From Chryseobacterium cucumeris (GTDB lineage Bacteria > Bacteroidota > Bacteroidia > Flavobacteriales > Weeksellaceae), in assembly GCF_001593385.1 (NCBI RefSeq), contig NZ_LUVZ01000001.1, forward strand, positions 62,001 to 126,000: 64,000 nucleotides of DNA. Reading direction: 5' to 3'. The translations under genes and the position numbers were made by a program. Below the pieces are notes generated by a model. It had not been told where the DNA came from. It searched no databases and saw only the letters and a program-made list of their open reading frames with translations. This document shows positions 26,501 to 34,509 of the stretch, one piece after another (the stretch's first letter is position 1; every line of letters starts with the position of its first letter).

Positions 26501-27420
26501 TCCATATCATGCATACTCATCAAGCCTATAGCGTTTTCAAAGAAGCTTCTGAAGCGGCGTTCAGAGCTTTCAAGTTTAAGCTTTTCTTCGATGCGTTGGG
26601 TGATATTAATTCCAAAACAAAAAATCTCTGAATGATTTTGATTGAGCTTTAAAGACCATTCAATAATGATCGTTTGGGTATCATCTATTTTTGTTGAAGT
26701 TGTAAATGTTACTTCTTCATCCGTATTGGGAAGGTTTTTGGAAAGTAATTGGAGCTGAGAATTATGATTCCCTATCAGATCAAGAAAATTCTGGCCGAGA
26801 ATCTGACCTTTATCCATTTGAAAAGTCTTTTCAAAAGCCGGATTACTCTCTTTCAGTGAAAAGTCTTTATCCAGAACACAGATCAGGTTATTGGAAATGG
26901 TAAAAGTCTGTTGAAAATATTCAGCCTGAATATTTTTCCTTTTACCCGTCAGAATTTTTGTGATTGCGTCTCCTATTTTTTTCAGAGTAGATATCTGGTC
27001 TTTTGTGATGGTTTTAGGTTTATAGTCGATAACGCAGATTGTCCCCAATACAAAACCTTCATCGTCAATCAACGGAACTCCTGCATAAAACCGGATTCCA
27101 CCCGCCAGAATAAGTGGATTTTCTGATGATCTTTCATCCAATAATGTATCATTGATGACCAGAATTTCTCCACTTGCTATTGAATATTGGCAGACCGTAT
27201 TTTTTCTGTCTACAAAATCAAGAGCCATTCCCACGCAACTCTGAATGGTCTGGGTTTCGCTTTCCATCATAGCAATAAGCGCTGCAGGACAGTCTGTCAC
27301 CAGACATGCTGTTTCTGCAAAAATGTCTAACTGGGGATCTTTTTCAAGGTTCAAAAGATCAAAATACTCCAGTTTCTTCATTCTCCCTTCTTCATTCTCA
27401 GGAATTGGATATTTCTTCAT
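23512..27420 (-). CDS. Hybrid histidine kinase: GAF, four PAS, HisKA-HATPase, two receivers, Hpt
   Basis: The 1302-residue protein has no membrane helix, so it is cytoplasmic. Domains in order: GAF (about 20-160, FYAGVPLIDDEGFVLGTICVI), PAS (170-275), PAS/PAC (285-400), PAS (415-525), PAS (540-650), HisKA with phospho-acceptor His682 in ANMSHEIRTPLN, HATPase with DTGIGIP and GGTGLGL (about 735-900), receiver 1 with Asp965, receiver 2 with Asp1111, and Hpt with His1248 in LHKLKGTAG. This is a full internal phosphorelay ending in an Hpt that could feed the lone receiver encoded next. Ligands of the GAF/PAS part are unknown. It is the first gene of the glycan operon. Confidence 0.93.
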   Translation of the reverse strand: MKKYPIPENEEGRMKKLEYFDLLNLEKDPQLDIFAETACLVTDCPAALIAMMESETQTIQSCVGMALDFVDRKNTVCQYSIASGEILVINDTLLDERSSENPLILAGGIRFYAGVPLIDDEGFVLGTICVIDYKPKTITKDQISTLKKIGDAITKILTGKRKNIQAEYFQQTFTISNNLICVLDKDFSLKESNPAFEKTFQMDKGQILGQNFLDLIGNHNSQLQLLSKNLPNTDEEVTFTTSTKIDDTQTIIIEWSLKLNQNHSEIFCFGINITQRIEEKLKLESSERRFRSFFENAIGLMSMHDMEGNIIAVNEKGRETLQYSAEEVEMLNLKDLVPRKNWPLLEQYLERINKNHEDFGTMILKAKGGEEMIWMYHNLVEINKEGKPYVVSTALNVTERVSLEKDLVHTKKMLEQTSAVAQVGGWEVNLKNNTVFWSQSTREIHKIDKNFQPDFENALGFYSEKSREKLESLFEKAVKEGVPYDEELQLIQNDGVMIWVRVKGIPEFEDGVCTRVYGIIQNIDTFKNIYLELARKEAMLQSFVKYVPSTVAMFDKDLNYVSVSRSWKDEFQMNDIRLIGENMFKISPNVPDERLKIYLDALAGKAYKNEDMAIEVPGKGIIQHYSVEVTPWYLSNNVIGGIIVSAQNITPSVRINSELKNAKKMADIASKAKSEFLANMSHEIRTPLNGVIGFSDLLLKTPLNDIQTQYLNYINESGENLLNIINDILDFSKVESGKMDLIIEKSNIYDMVSQVINVILYQSQKKNIELLLNIEQGLPETIWLDESRLKQILINLLGNAVKFTAQGEIELKVEKLNLDSKNIKLRFSVRDTGIGIPKEKQHHIFNAFTQENSSISKTYGGTGLGLTISNNILKYMGSKLSLVSEPQKGSVFYFDIEVPYELSDRHDDEDLKINKVLIVDDNEANRIIIQHMLAYKNIDSKLAANGMEALQILLAGERFDVILMDYHMPIISGLETIEKIKELFSKQNESSPLIILHTSSEEHDVINSFRQENNSFFLLKPIKSEELYKTLRRAVKNTEKEVTSIPQPETETSILMQAPQVLLVDDNPVNMVLNHKMMRSLIPDAELTEATDGLQAVLQCKEKVFNIILMDVQMPVMDGIEATKQIRLLPEYSNVPIIGVTAGNVLGEKEKCLDSGMNDFLPKPLRQADLLEMLKKYIINENNSPAEDSSHQENYLDINILNEQIGDDDEDFRKIFLDLVVDQLTQAEENIKKSTAEKDSANLKLILHKLKGTAGTAGLVKLTERTASWENKADPDMDFISMEEEIIREITTGLQLIKNLIQ

Positions 27421-27808
27421 ATATTATGTCAACAATTAGAGACTTTTCTTTTTTGATTATTAAAAAATGATAATCAAGGCATTAAAGTTTATATTTTAAA
27501 TATTTTTAAGTGCTTTAAATTATTATTTTAATAAGTAAACCAAATTACGAAATTATTTCGTATTCCGTTACAGTAAATTTTATAATAAAGCTATATGTGT
27601 ATTTATTTAAAATTTGCCGGCAAAAGTTTTAAGTAAAGAAGTACCATCTATTATAAAGATAAAAGTACCTTGTCTGATCGTAAAATCTGTTGTATAATAC
27701 ACTTTAAATGTGAATATTTTTGAAGGGAGAACATTCATTATTACAAAAAAAGTCCATTCCCGGAAAATTCGGAAATGGACTCACCACTTATCATCATCCA
27801 AATCACAA
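27421..27808. other. Gap (388 bases): leader of the kinase operon and a terminator
   Basis: It is very AT-rich. It contains the 7-bp inverted repeat TTGATTA/TAATCAA at 27453-27477, 33 bases before the kinase start, and the ferritin-gene terminator at 27751-27781. No clear TAnnTTTG promoter for the kinase was found and no gene is visible. Confidence 0.5.
27751..27781 (-). terminator. Intrinsic terminator of the ferritin-like gene pair
   Basis: AGTCCATT at 27751-27758 pairs with AATGGACT at 27774-27781; inner TCC/GGA pairs are offset by a bulge. Seven T follow on the minus strand, just past the stop at 27809. Confidence 0.7.
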
Positions 27809-28624
27809 CTAAACTATGAACAATGAAGCAATAGCCTGTGCATCGCTGCCACTTAAAATTTCATCATAAGCTGCAGAACCTGCCGCAGCCCCAAATAGAG
27901 TTGCTGTATTGTAGCCTGCCTGATTGGTATTGTCTTCTCCTGCATACACAGGATTGGTGGCTGAAGGCATACTTCCACCGTTAGCAAGCTCAATCCACCC
28001 TTTGTTAGCTCTCATTCTTCTTACTTGTGAAGCATGTCTTGCTTCAACGGAATGAATCTGTAATGCTGCCTGAAGCACTACTTTGTTGGACATCACATTT
28101 CCTGCCTGTCCTTTATAAGCTCTTACTCCGGTATCTTCAAAGGCCTGAGCAAGGATAAGAAATTGGTTATAATCTGTAAAAGGCATGAAATTTCCGCCTG
28201 CTGTAAAATCAAACGTAGGCTTATTTCCGGGAGTTGTTCCTAATGAAGTCAGTGTGCTTTTCAGGAAGCTTACATGGGCGGATTCATGTTTTGAAATCTG
28301 CATGAAAACGGTTCTGTCTCCATTAGGGATTAATCCTGGTGTTGATAATCCTATGCTGTAGTACTCATTTTCCAGATATTCCAGTACCAATGCCAGTTGT
28401 AAAGCATCTGTGAGTGTACTTTTTAAAGCCATACCTGTTAACCCTGTTTTTGGAGCTTCTGCTTTGGCTGGAGTAGCCATCATCGCTCCTAATCCAAGAG
28501 GCACAGCTGCTGTAGCTGCTTTTTTTCCGAATAAAGAAATATTCGTGATGGTTTCCAGTCTTGAAGCTTCTGAAGTGAAAAATTTATCATCAGAAAGCTT
28601 ATCCAGTAATCTAAGAATATTCAT
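27809..28624 (-). CDS. Ferritin-like domain protein (DUF4439/PF13668 type)
   Basis: The 271-residue protein has an N-terminal hydrophobic stretch at about 33-52 (AATAAVPLGLGAMMATPAKA) that may be a late signal segment. A four-helix ferritin-like bundle from about 65 to 220 shows the ligand pattern ALVLEYLENEYY, SKHESAHVSF, AFEDTGVRAYKG and HSVEARHASQVRR. Those Glu/His positions match the di-iron sites of the ferritin-like_2 family, found in desiccation-related proteins. It is 24 bases after a second member, so the pair form an operon. The role may be metal binding or stress protection; no enzyme activity can be assigned. Confidence 0.85.
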   Translation of the reverse strand: MNILRLLDKLSDDKFFTSEASRLETITNISLFGKKAATAAVPLGLGAMMATPAKAEAPKTGLTGMALKSTLTDALQLALVLEYLENEYYSIGLSTPGLIPNGDRTVFMQISKHESAHVSFLKSTLTSLGTTPGNKPTFDFTAGGNFMPFTDYNQFLILAQAFEDTGVRAYKGQAGNVMSNKVVLQAALQIHSVEARHASQVRRMRANKGWIELANGGSMPSATNPVYAGEDNTNQAGYNTATLFGAAAGSAAYDEILSGSDAQAIASLFIV

Positions 28625-28648
28625 AATGTGAGTTTTTAAGGTGAATGA

Positions 28649-29359
28649 TTAGTTGATTCCTCTTTCTTTCCAGGTAAAAGGTGTTTTGATAAATGTTCCG
28701 GCAGCCATTACAATGTCTTTTGGCTCTTTGGCGAGATCAAGTCCATTGGCATCTATCACATCGTCTCCCGAAAAATCTGCAGATCCGGGATTGATTAGAT
28801 TTCTGATGGCAGAGGCATGTCTGGCTTCCACAGAAACTATTTTACCGGCAATCACAAGATAGGCAGGATTGGAAATGTATTTTCCTGCTCCATTGTAAGC
28901 TGCTACGCCGGTATCTTCCAATGCTTTTGCGGTAGCCAATACTGAATTTCTGTCATTAAAATTCACATTAGGATACTGGAATTCAAGCTTAGGGAGCACA
29001 TGATCTGTAGCACCGCTAATCGCAACTTTGAAGAAATCACGGTGAATCACCTCGTGATGATAGAGATCTGTAAAAACCTCTTTTTCAATACTGGAAATCC
29101 CCGTATAAAAATTGTTGACCACTTTCGTGTAAAAATCGGCTTCAAGCTGTTCTAAGGCATAGGCATAATTGAGTACACCTACATCTCCTGTTCCAAGATC
29201 ATACTTGGATTCTTCTATAATCTGGAAGTCATCATCGTCATTACATCCGATAATGGTAAGGCCTGCGATGGCTAATCCTACTCCACCTAATTTTAAAAAG
29301 TTTCTTCTGCTGGTATTAAGGGTGGCACCCTGATTAGAAACCTGAATTACTTTTTTCAT
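28649..29359 (-). CDS. Ferritin-like lipoprotein with Tat-type signal
   Basis: The 236-residue protein begins with a twin-arginine signal (TSRRNFLKLGGVGLAIAG) followed by a lipobox TIIGC and the acidic tail NDDDD typical of surface-exposed flavobacterial lipoproteins. The mature part has ferritin-like helices with YALEQLEADFY, YHHEVIHRDFF, ALEDTGVAAYNG and VSVEARHASAIRN, equivalent to those of the next gene. Tat export implies folding with cofactor in the cytoplasm before export. It is the first gene of the pair, preceded by the terminator of the fasciclin gene, so it has its own promoter, which I could not place. Confidence 0.85.
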   Translation of the reverse strand: MKKVIQVSNQGATLNTSRRNFLKLGGVGLAIAGLTIIGCNDDDDFQIIEESKYDLGTGDVGVLNYAYALEQLEADFYTKVVNNFYTGISSIEKEVFTDLYHHEVIHRDFFKVAISGATDHVLPKLEFQYPNVNFNDRNSVLATAKALEDTGVAAYNGAGKYISNPAYLVIAGKIVSVEARHASAIRNLINPGSADFSGDDVIDANGLDLAKEPKDIVMAAGTFIKTPFTWKERGIN

Positions 29360-29399
29360 ACTATTAATTTTTTTAGTGTTAGATATAAAAGAAACAAAA

Positions 29400-29420
29400 A
29401 CAGCATATTGGATATGCTGT
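29400..29420 (-). terminator. Intrinsic terminator of the fasciclin gene
   Basis: ACAGCATAT and ATATGCTGT form a perfect 9-bp stem with a 3-base loop, followed by TTTTTG on the minus strand, 18 bases past the stop codon. Confidence 0.8.
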
Positions 29421-29438
29421 CTGAAATCTTAGAATTTA

Positions 29439-30008
29439 TTACGGCATCAATACAGTATCTATTACATGAATCACTCCATTAGATTGGTTCACATCAGCAA
29501 TTGTTACTTTGGCACTGTTTCCTTTTGCATCTTTTATGTAAAGATCTTTACCTTTTGTCCAGAAAGTAAGGTTTTCACCCTGTACAGTTTTCATCATACT
29601 TTTTCCGTTTCCTGCTTTTACGGCTGCCCAAATTTCTTTAGCACTGTATCTTCCTGGAAGAACATGATAGGTTAAGATCGAAGTAAGTGTGGCTTTATTT
29701 TCAGGTTTTACAAGATTTTCTACTGTTCCTTTTGGTAGTTTTGCAAAGGCAGCATCTGTAGGTGCCAATACGGTAAAAGGTCCTGCTCCCTGTAATGTTT
29801 CTACCAGACCGGCAGCTTTTACGGCAGCTACAAGAGTTTTATGATCCTTGGAGTTGACCGCATTTTCAATAATGTTTTTGGAAGGATACATAGGAGCACC
29901 TCCTACCATTACTGTTTTTTCTTTCATCGTTTGTGCAGTTACCTTTCCGCTGAAAGCAAATGATAAAACTACCATTGCTAAAACTGTGATTTTTGAATGT
30001 GTGTTCAT
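29439..30008 (-). CDS. Exported fasciclin (FAS1) domain protein
   Basis: The 189-residue protein has a signal peptide (ending GKVTAQ) and one FAS1 domain at about 45-188, with the H1 motif TVLAPTDAAFAKLP, the YH motif ILTYHVLPGRYSAKE and the H2-like ending NGVIHVIDTVLMP. FAS1 proteins are secreted adhesion or matrix proteins. It is divergent from an ECF sigma/anti-sigma pair, and a homologous arrangement is known in mycobacteria, where SigK-RskA control the FAS1 proteins MPT70/MPT83. That makes regulation by the adjacent sigma factor a reasonable hypothesis, but no promoter motif was confirmed. Confidence 0.9.
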   Translation of the reverse strand: MNTHSKITVLAMVVLSFAFSGKVTAQTMKEKTVMVGGAPMYPSKNIIENAVNSKDHKTLVAAVKAAGLVETLQGAGPFTVLAPTDAAFAKLPKGTVENLVKPENKATLTSILTYHVLPGRYSAKEIWAAVKAGNGKSMMKTVQGENLTFWTKGKDLYIKDAKGNSAKVTIADVNQSNGVIHVIDTVLMP

Positions 30009-30260
30009 TGCGTTGATTTTTAGTTAATTATATTGAATGTGTTTTTAAAATCATTTACGAGGCTGGTTTTGTTTTAGATTGAAAAAAAAACAAATAAATT
30101 ATAACTGTCTGATTTGTAGTATATTATTTTTAAAGAAAAATAAAATCAACTCATGAAATACGATTTTTGTATTGAATATTTTTTAATAATTTTCAGGAAA
30201 ACATGTACGAAATAAAAGATGTGTTGAATTTTGTTGCCCATATGTTTTATTTTATTACAT

Positions 30261-30830
30261 TTGAACAGAAAAATAAATATTATTAAAACAACCTATTCTG
30301 AAGAGGAACTTATCGTTTTATTAAGAGAAAAAAACGAAAACGGTTTTCATTATCTGTATGACCACTATTCGGGTGCGTTATACGGAATCATTCTTCGAAT
30401 CGTTCAGTCTAAAGAATATACCGAAGAAGTTATTCAGGATGTTTTTGTCAAAATATGGAACTCCATTCATCAGTACGACTCCTCCAAAGGACGGTTTTAT
30501 ACATGGATGATCAATATAGCCCGGAATACGGCTATCGACTATCTAAAGTCTAAAGGATTCCAGAATGAGCTTAAAAACCAATCACTTCCTGATTTCGTAT
30601 ATAATACTGCAGAGCTTTCAACTACCAATAATTCTTCTGATTATATCGGATTTAATAACGTGCTGGAAGGTCTGGAAGCAGACAAGCAGGAGCTTATAAA
30701 TCTTGCTTATTATCAGGGATATACCCAACATGAAATATCTGAAAAACTGAAGATACCGCTGGGAACGGTAAAAACGAAAATGCGGAATGCACTGATGAAA
30801 TTAAAAGATTTGCTAAAAGATTACCAATAA
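30261..30830 (+). CDS. ECF-type RNA polymerase sigma factor
   Basis: The protein has region 2 at about residues 20-90 (FHYLYDHYSGALYGIILRIV, EEVIQDVFVKIW, RFYTWMINIARNTAIDYL) and region 4 at 130-185 (YYQGYTQHEISEKLKIPLGTVKTKMRNALMKL). No ATG is usable: candidate starts are TTG at 30231 or TTG at 30261. I prefer 30261 because the protein then begins MNRKINIIKTT, as flavobacterial relatives do, and the first ten residues of the longer form are hydrophobic and unlike the family. It ends one base before the anti-sigma gene. It resembles SigK-group factors. Confidence 0.88.
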   Translation: MNRKINIIKTTYSEEELIVLLREKNENGFHYLYDHYSGALYGIILRIVQSKEYTEEVIQDVFVKIWNSIHQYDSSKGRFYTWMINIARNTAIDYLKSKGFQNELKNQSLPDFVYNTAELSTTNNSSDYIGFNNVLEGLEADKQELINLAYYQGYTQHEISEKLKIPLGTVKTKMRNALMKLKDLLKDYQ

Positions 30831-30831
30831 A

Positions 30832-31653
30832 TTGAACACTAAAGAATACATATCATCCGGAATTATAGAATCTTATATTCTAGGTCATGCTTCTCCCGAG
30901 GAAGCAGGGATTTTGGAGTGTGTGATGAAGAATAATGCTGAAGTGAAAGCGGCTTTTGAAGAAGCACAGAAAATTTTGGAACAACTTGCTACAGCTCAGG
31001 CTGTAACACCTCCAGGTGATTTGAAATCTAAGATCTGGAATAAAATTCAGCAGGAACAGATTGTTGAAGAAGTAACTCCTACTCTTTCAACAGATATCAC
31101 TGATGTAAAAACTCACAGGGAAATCACTCAACAGGAGAGAACTCAAACTACGACTCCCTGGAGAACTTATGCAGTGGCGGCTTCGGCATTGTTTCTTGTA
31201 AGTGTTGCCGGAAATTTATTCTGGATGAACAGCCAATCTGCCAGTAAGAAAGAAATATCATTACTGATAGCAGATAAAAAACGTCAGGATAAGACGATGG
31301 AGAAGATGAATCAGAAGCTTGATATGTTCTCTAATCCCGATATGCAGATGGTTATGCTGAAAGGTGTAGAAAAACACACAGAAGCCAAAGCAATGGTTTT
31401 CTGGGATAAGAAAACAAAAGAAGTTTACCTGAATGCTGAAAAACTTCCTAAAGCTCCCGAAGGAATGCAATATCAGCTTTGGGCTATAGAAGATGGAAAA
31501 CCGGTAAATGCAGGAATGTACACTGAAGATAAAGACAGTAGGATTGCCTTGGCCAATATACCAAAAGCCCAGGCTTTTGCGATTACTCTTGAAAAAGAAG
31601 GCGGAAGCAAAGTCCCTACAATGGAAAATATGTTTGTAATGGGTGGAATTTAA
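30832..31653 (+). CDS. RskA-type anti-sigma factor
   Basis: The 273-residue protein starts with TTG (no in-frame ATG upstream) giving MNTKEYISSGIIESYILGH, an anti-sigma N-terminal helical domain without the zinc-finger HxxxCxxC. One membrane helix follows at about 110-132 (TYAVAASALFLVSVAGNLFW), then a short coiled coil (140-170) and a C-terminal RskA domain with MVFWDKKTKEVYLNAEKLP and YQLWAIEDGKPVNAGMY. It would hold the sigma factor at the inner membrane and release it by regulated proteolysis. Immediate adjacency (one base) to the sigma gene supports the pairing. Confidence 0.9.
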   Translation: MNTKEYISSGIIESYILGHASPEEAGILECVMKNNAEVKAAFEEAQKILEQLATAQAVTPPGDLKSKIWNKIQQEQIVEEVTPTLSTDITDVKTHREITQQERTQTTTPWRTYAVAASALFLVSVAGNLFWMNSQSASKKEISLLIADKKRQDKTMEKMNQKLDMFSNPDMQMVMLKGVEKHTEAKAMVFWDKKTKEVYLNAEKLPKAPEGMQYQLWAIEDGKPVNAGMYTEDKDSRIALANIPKAQAFAITLEKEGGSKVPTMENMFVMGGI

Positions 31654-31767
31654 GTTTCACCCATTTCATTTATATAAAACAGGATCATTTGACAGAATAC
31701 TTAATGTGAAATAAGTGAAAAACTTATCCTTTAATTTTTATGGAAGTCTTTTTTGCATAAAAAAACA

Positions 31768-31790
31768 AGGCGGACACAATCAATCCGCCT
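31768..31790 (-). terminator. Intrinsic terminator of the alkaline phosphatase gene
   Basis: AGGCGGA (31768-31774) pairs with TCCGCCT (31784-31790). On the minus strand CTTGTTTTTTTA follows, 40 bases past the stop. Confidence 0.75.
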
Positions 31791-31830
31791 CGTATCTCCC
31801 AAATAATTAAATATGAAAAAATATGAATGT

Positions 31831-33225
31831 CTATACCAGACAGGCCTTCAGCATCAGATCATGAAGGTCTGTATTTTTAATAAACGGCTGTAAAAGCTCG
31901 TTTCCAGGACCATAAGCCGCTACTTCCACATAATCTCCGGAATGATCCATGCTGATCCACCCCACAGAATTCCTGCTTTTCTGAATTTCTGAATACAATT
32001 TAAAAGGCAGTTTCTTATAATTATAAAGCCCTTCTTCTTTTTCAAGTCCGTTGTAAAAACTTAGCAGATGCTTGGCTTCATCATCGGTCAATGTGATTTT
32101 ATTACCTTCATAAATCCAGTCTTTAATATCTTTTACCGAATAATCTTTGTGAATCCTGTTGAGAATGTATTCATTGGTGTATTTGTAATCGGAAATGCTG
32201 TTAAATTGCCTGGTTGCATCCGCTCCGTAAATAGTGCCCGGATTAGCGTTTCCATGGTCTGTAGTGATGATGACTAAAGTATTTCCGTCTTTTTCGGCAA
32301 AATCCATTACCGTTTTCACCGCTTCATCAAATGCCAGCTGATCATGGATGAGTGCCGCTACGTCATTGGCATGGGCAGACCAGTCTACTTTTCCGGCCTC
32401 GATCTGAAGGACAAAACCTTCAGGATGATCTTTCATCTGATGAATAGCAGTATTGGCCATTTCAGCAAGAGTCGGTGTATTTTTGTACTCAGTAAGGTGC
32501 GTTTTGTCAATGGTATACGGTAATGCTCCTGTACTGAAGATTCCTAATAATTTTTCTCCTCTTTTGATTTCTTTCAGATCGCTTTGTGTTTTTAGAATCC
32601 GGTACCCTTTTTTACTGTAAACAGAATAGAGGTCTTTTTTGTCTTCTCTTTTGGAGGGATTGAAAAACTCGTCTCCGCCTCCTAACAGCACATCGAATTC
32701 CAGCTCTGCATACATTTCTGCAATTTGAGGTTCAGCATTTCTTTTGGAAGAATTTATACAGAATCCGGCTGGAGTCGCATGAGTAATGGTTACCGTAGTC
32801 ACGCAGCCTGCTTTTTTTCCTGCTTTTTTATATTGCTGCCATATCGGAAGATGTTTCTCTCCGTTAGCTCCGATGTTTAAAACTCCGTTTTTCACTCTGA
32901 TCCCTCCTCCAAAGGCTGAACTTGCGGCAGCAGAATCTGTGACAACAGAACTTGCAGAAGCGGTGTCCATCAAAGCACGGGTCACCTTTTTATCATGATA
33001 CAGATTAAGCCAGTTACTTCCTTTTCCTAAAATATTCCGTGAATACAGATCTGCCATCGAAAGCGTTCCAAGGCTCATCCCGTCACTGATCATAAAAATA
33101 ATATTCTTAGCTTTTCCTTTCCTGTGCAGTTCGGTATTCTTCCCGAAGCTCCAGAGATCAGATGGTGATAAGGTTAATAATCCTGAAAGTATTGCAGATC
33201 CTTTTAGAAATTTTCTTCTGTCCAT
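31831..33225 (-). CDS. phoA: Alkaline phosphatase (PhoA family), Tat-exported
   Basis: The 464-residue enzyme begins with a twin-arginine signal (DRRKFLKGSAILSGLL). Active-site motifs are ISDGM (metal Asp48), VTDSAAASSA with the phosphoserine nucleophile Ser98, THATPAGF, EAGKVDWSAHAND and TTDHGNA. It hydrolyses phosphomonoesters in the periplasm with two Zn and one Mg. A Zur-type box lies 48-60 bases before its start codon, and the COG0523 GTPase, MerC protein and Zur regulator are directly upstream. This points to control by zinc supply, unusual for an enzyme normally tied to phosphate starvation; no Pho box was seen. Confidence 0.92.
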   Translation of the reverse strand: MDRRKFLKGSAILSGLLTLSPSDLWSFGKNTELHRKGKAKNIIFMISDGMSLGTLSMADLYSRNILGKGSNWLNLYHDKKVTRALMDTASASSVVTDSAAASSAFGGGIRVKNGVLNIGANGEKHLPIWQQYKKAGKKAGCVTTVTITHATPAGFCINSSKRNAEPQIAEMYAELEFDVLLGGGDEFFNPSKREDKKDLYSVYSKKGYRILKTQSDLKEIKRGEKLLGIFSTGALPYTIDKTHLTEYKNTPTLAEMANTAIHQMKDHPEGFVLQIEAGKVDWSAHANDVAALIHDQLAFDEAVKTVMDFAEKDGNTLVIITTDHGNANPGTIYGADATRQFNSISDYKYTNEYILNRIHKDYSVKDIKDWIYEGNKITLTDDEAKHLLSFYNGLEKEEGLYNYKKLPFKLYSEIQKSRNSVGWISMDHSGDYVEVAAYGPGNELLQPFIKNTDLHDLMLKACLV

Positions 33226-33272
33226 ATTGTTTTTGAAATAATGCTGTAAGTTATTGTATTTAAATTTTTATC

Positions 33273-33285
33273 GTAACATTGTTGC
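33273..33285 (-). promoter_or_regulatory. Zur-type box before the alkaline phosphatase gene
   Basis: GTAACATTGTTGC on the plus strand is a 13-base palindrome with one mismatch. It lies between the end of the COG0523 gene and the start of phoA. The promoter boxes themselves are not clear. Confidence 0.6.
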
Positions 33286-33303
33286 ATTAATTAAAAGTTA
33301 ATT

Positions 33304-34506
33304 TTAAATGTTCTTTGGAAACGGATCTTCAAAACTTTGTTTTTTGTCAAATAGTTCCTTTTCCCTTTCATTAATAAGACAATGTTGAAGGTCTGATAAC
33401 ATTTGATCTTTATCCAGATTCTGCCCGATAAATACCAATTCATTAATTCTGTCCCCCCAGTTTTTATCCCATCTGTTTTCTATAAATGTTTGGTTTTCTA
33501 CAAATGAAGAATACTGAACCCTATGATTCATAGGCATACTACTCCACCAAACTCCTGCTTTTTCAAGCCTGAATGAACCTCCTGCCTGAGAAAAATTCAA
33601 TGCATCATCAGGTCTTGAAGCTAACCAGAACAAACCTTTAGCTCTTATGGTTCCTTCCGGATAATGATGATTCAGATATTCCCAGAGCCTTATGGGATGA
33701 AAGGGCTTTCTATCTCTAAAAACAAGTGAACTTATCCCGTATTCTTCAGTTTCCGGGGTATGATGATCAGATTGAAGCTCTTTTTGCCAGCCTGCGGACG
33801 ACTGTGCCTTATCAAAATCGAAAAGCTTAGTATTTAAAATCTTTTGGGGATCAATTTTTCCAAACTCAGCGTGTAAAAGATCTGCGTCGGGATTCAGTTT
33901 TCGGATTGCTGCTTTTAAAAAGCCAAGTGTTCCAGTATTGATAAGATCTGTTTTGTTTAAAATAATCACATTGGCAAATTCAATCTGGTCGGTCAGAAGA
34001 TTAACAATCGTTCTGTAGTCGCCCTCCATATCAGTAAGATCGCGGTCCAGCAACATTTCATTAGAGCCAAAATCTTTCATGAAATTAAAACAATCTACCA
34101 CCGTTACCATTGTATCAACATAACTGAAACGGGACAGATCTATTCCACTCTCTTCATCAATATAAGTAAAGGTTTGAGCAACAGGAATAGGTTCACTGAT
34201 ACCTGTACTTTCAATAAGGAGATAATCAAAACGGTTTTCATTCGCCAAACGTTCTACCTCTACCATAAGATCTTCACGAAGTGTACAGCAAATGCACCCA
34301 TTACTCATTTCAACAAGCTTTTCTTCTGTTCTTGAAAGGGTATTTTGATTTTCAACCAGGCGGGCATCAATATTAATTTCGCTCATATCGTTCACTATTA
34401 CAGCTACTTTTAATCCTTGTTTATTGTGAAGAATATGATTCAGTAGTGTCGTTTTTCCAGCTCCCAGAAAGCCGCTGAGTACCGTTACAGGAAGTTTTTT
34501 AGTCAT
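33304..34506 (-). CDS. COG0523/CobW-type GTPase, zinc metallochaperone candidate (ZigA/YciC-like)
   Basis: The 400-residue protein has a Walker [10 protein letters not shown] (12-20), the family metal motif CICC (71-74, in [11 protein letters not shown]), a Walker B-like ESTGISEP, the guanine motif NKTD and a C-terminal CobW_C domain with [13 protein letters not shown]. Zn-bound COG0523 proteins deliver metal to client enzymes under zinc shortage. It is 3 bases after the MerC gene under a promoter with a Zur-type box. ZigA/YciC is therefore the likely branch, rather than CobW (no cobalamin genes) or HypB-type. The client is unknown. Confidence 0.88.
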   Translation of the reverse strand: MTKKLPVTVLSGFLGAGKTTLLNHILHNKQGLKVAVIVNDMSEINIDARLVENQNTLSRTEEKLVEMSNGCICCTLREDLMVEVERLANENRFDYLLIESTGISEPIPVAQTFTYIDEESGIDLSRFSYVDTMVTVVDCFNFMKDFGSNEMLLDRDLTDMEGDYRTIVNLLTDQIEFANVIILNKTDLINTGTLGFLKAAIRKLNPDADLLHAEFGKIDPQKILNTKLFDFDKAQSSAGWQKELQSDHHTPETEEYGISSLVFRDRKPFHPIRLWEYLNHHYPEGTIRAKGLFWLASRPDDALNFSQAGGSFRLEKAGVWWSSMPMNHRVQYSSFVENQTFIENRWDKNWGDRINELVFIGQNLDKDQMLSDLQHCLINEREKELFDKKQSFEDPFPKNI

Positions 34507-34509
34507 GAT

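Noticed and set aside
30256..30263. TACATTTG box with TTTG 22 bases upstream as the sigma-gene promoter
   Set aside because: It would start transcription inside the coding region, after the preferred TTG start; probably chance in AT-rich DNA or an indication of a later start that lacks a usable codon.
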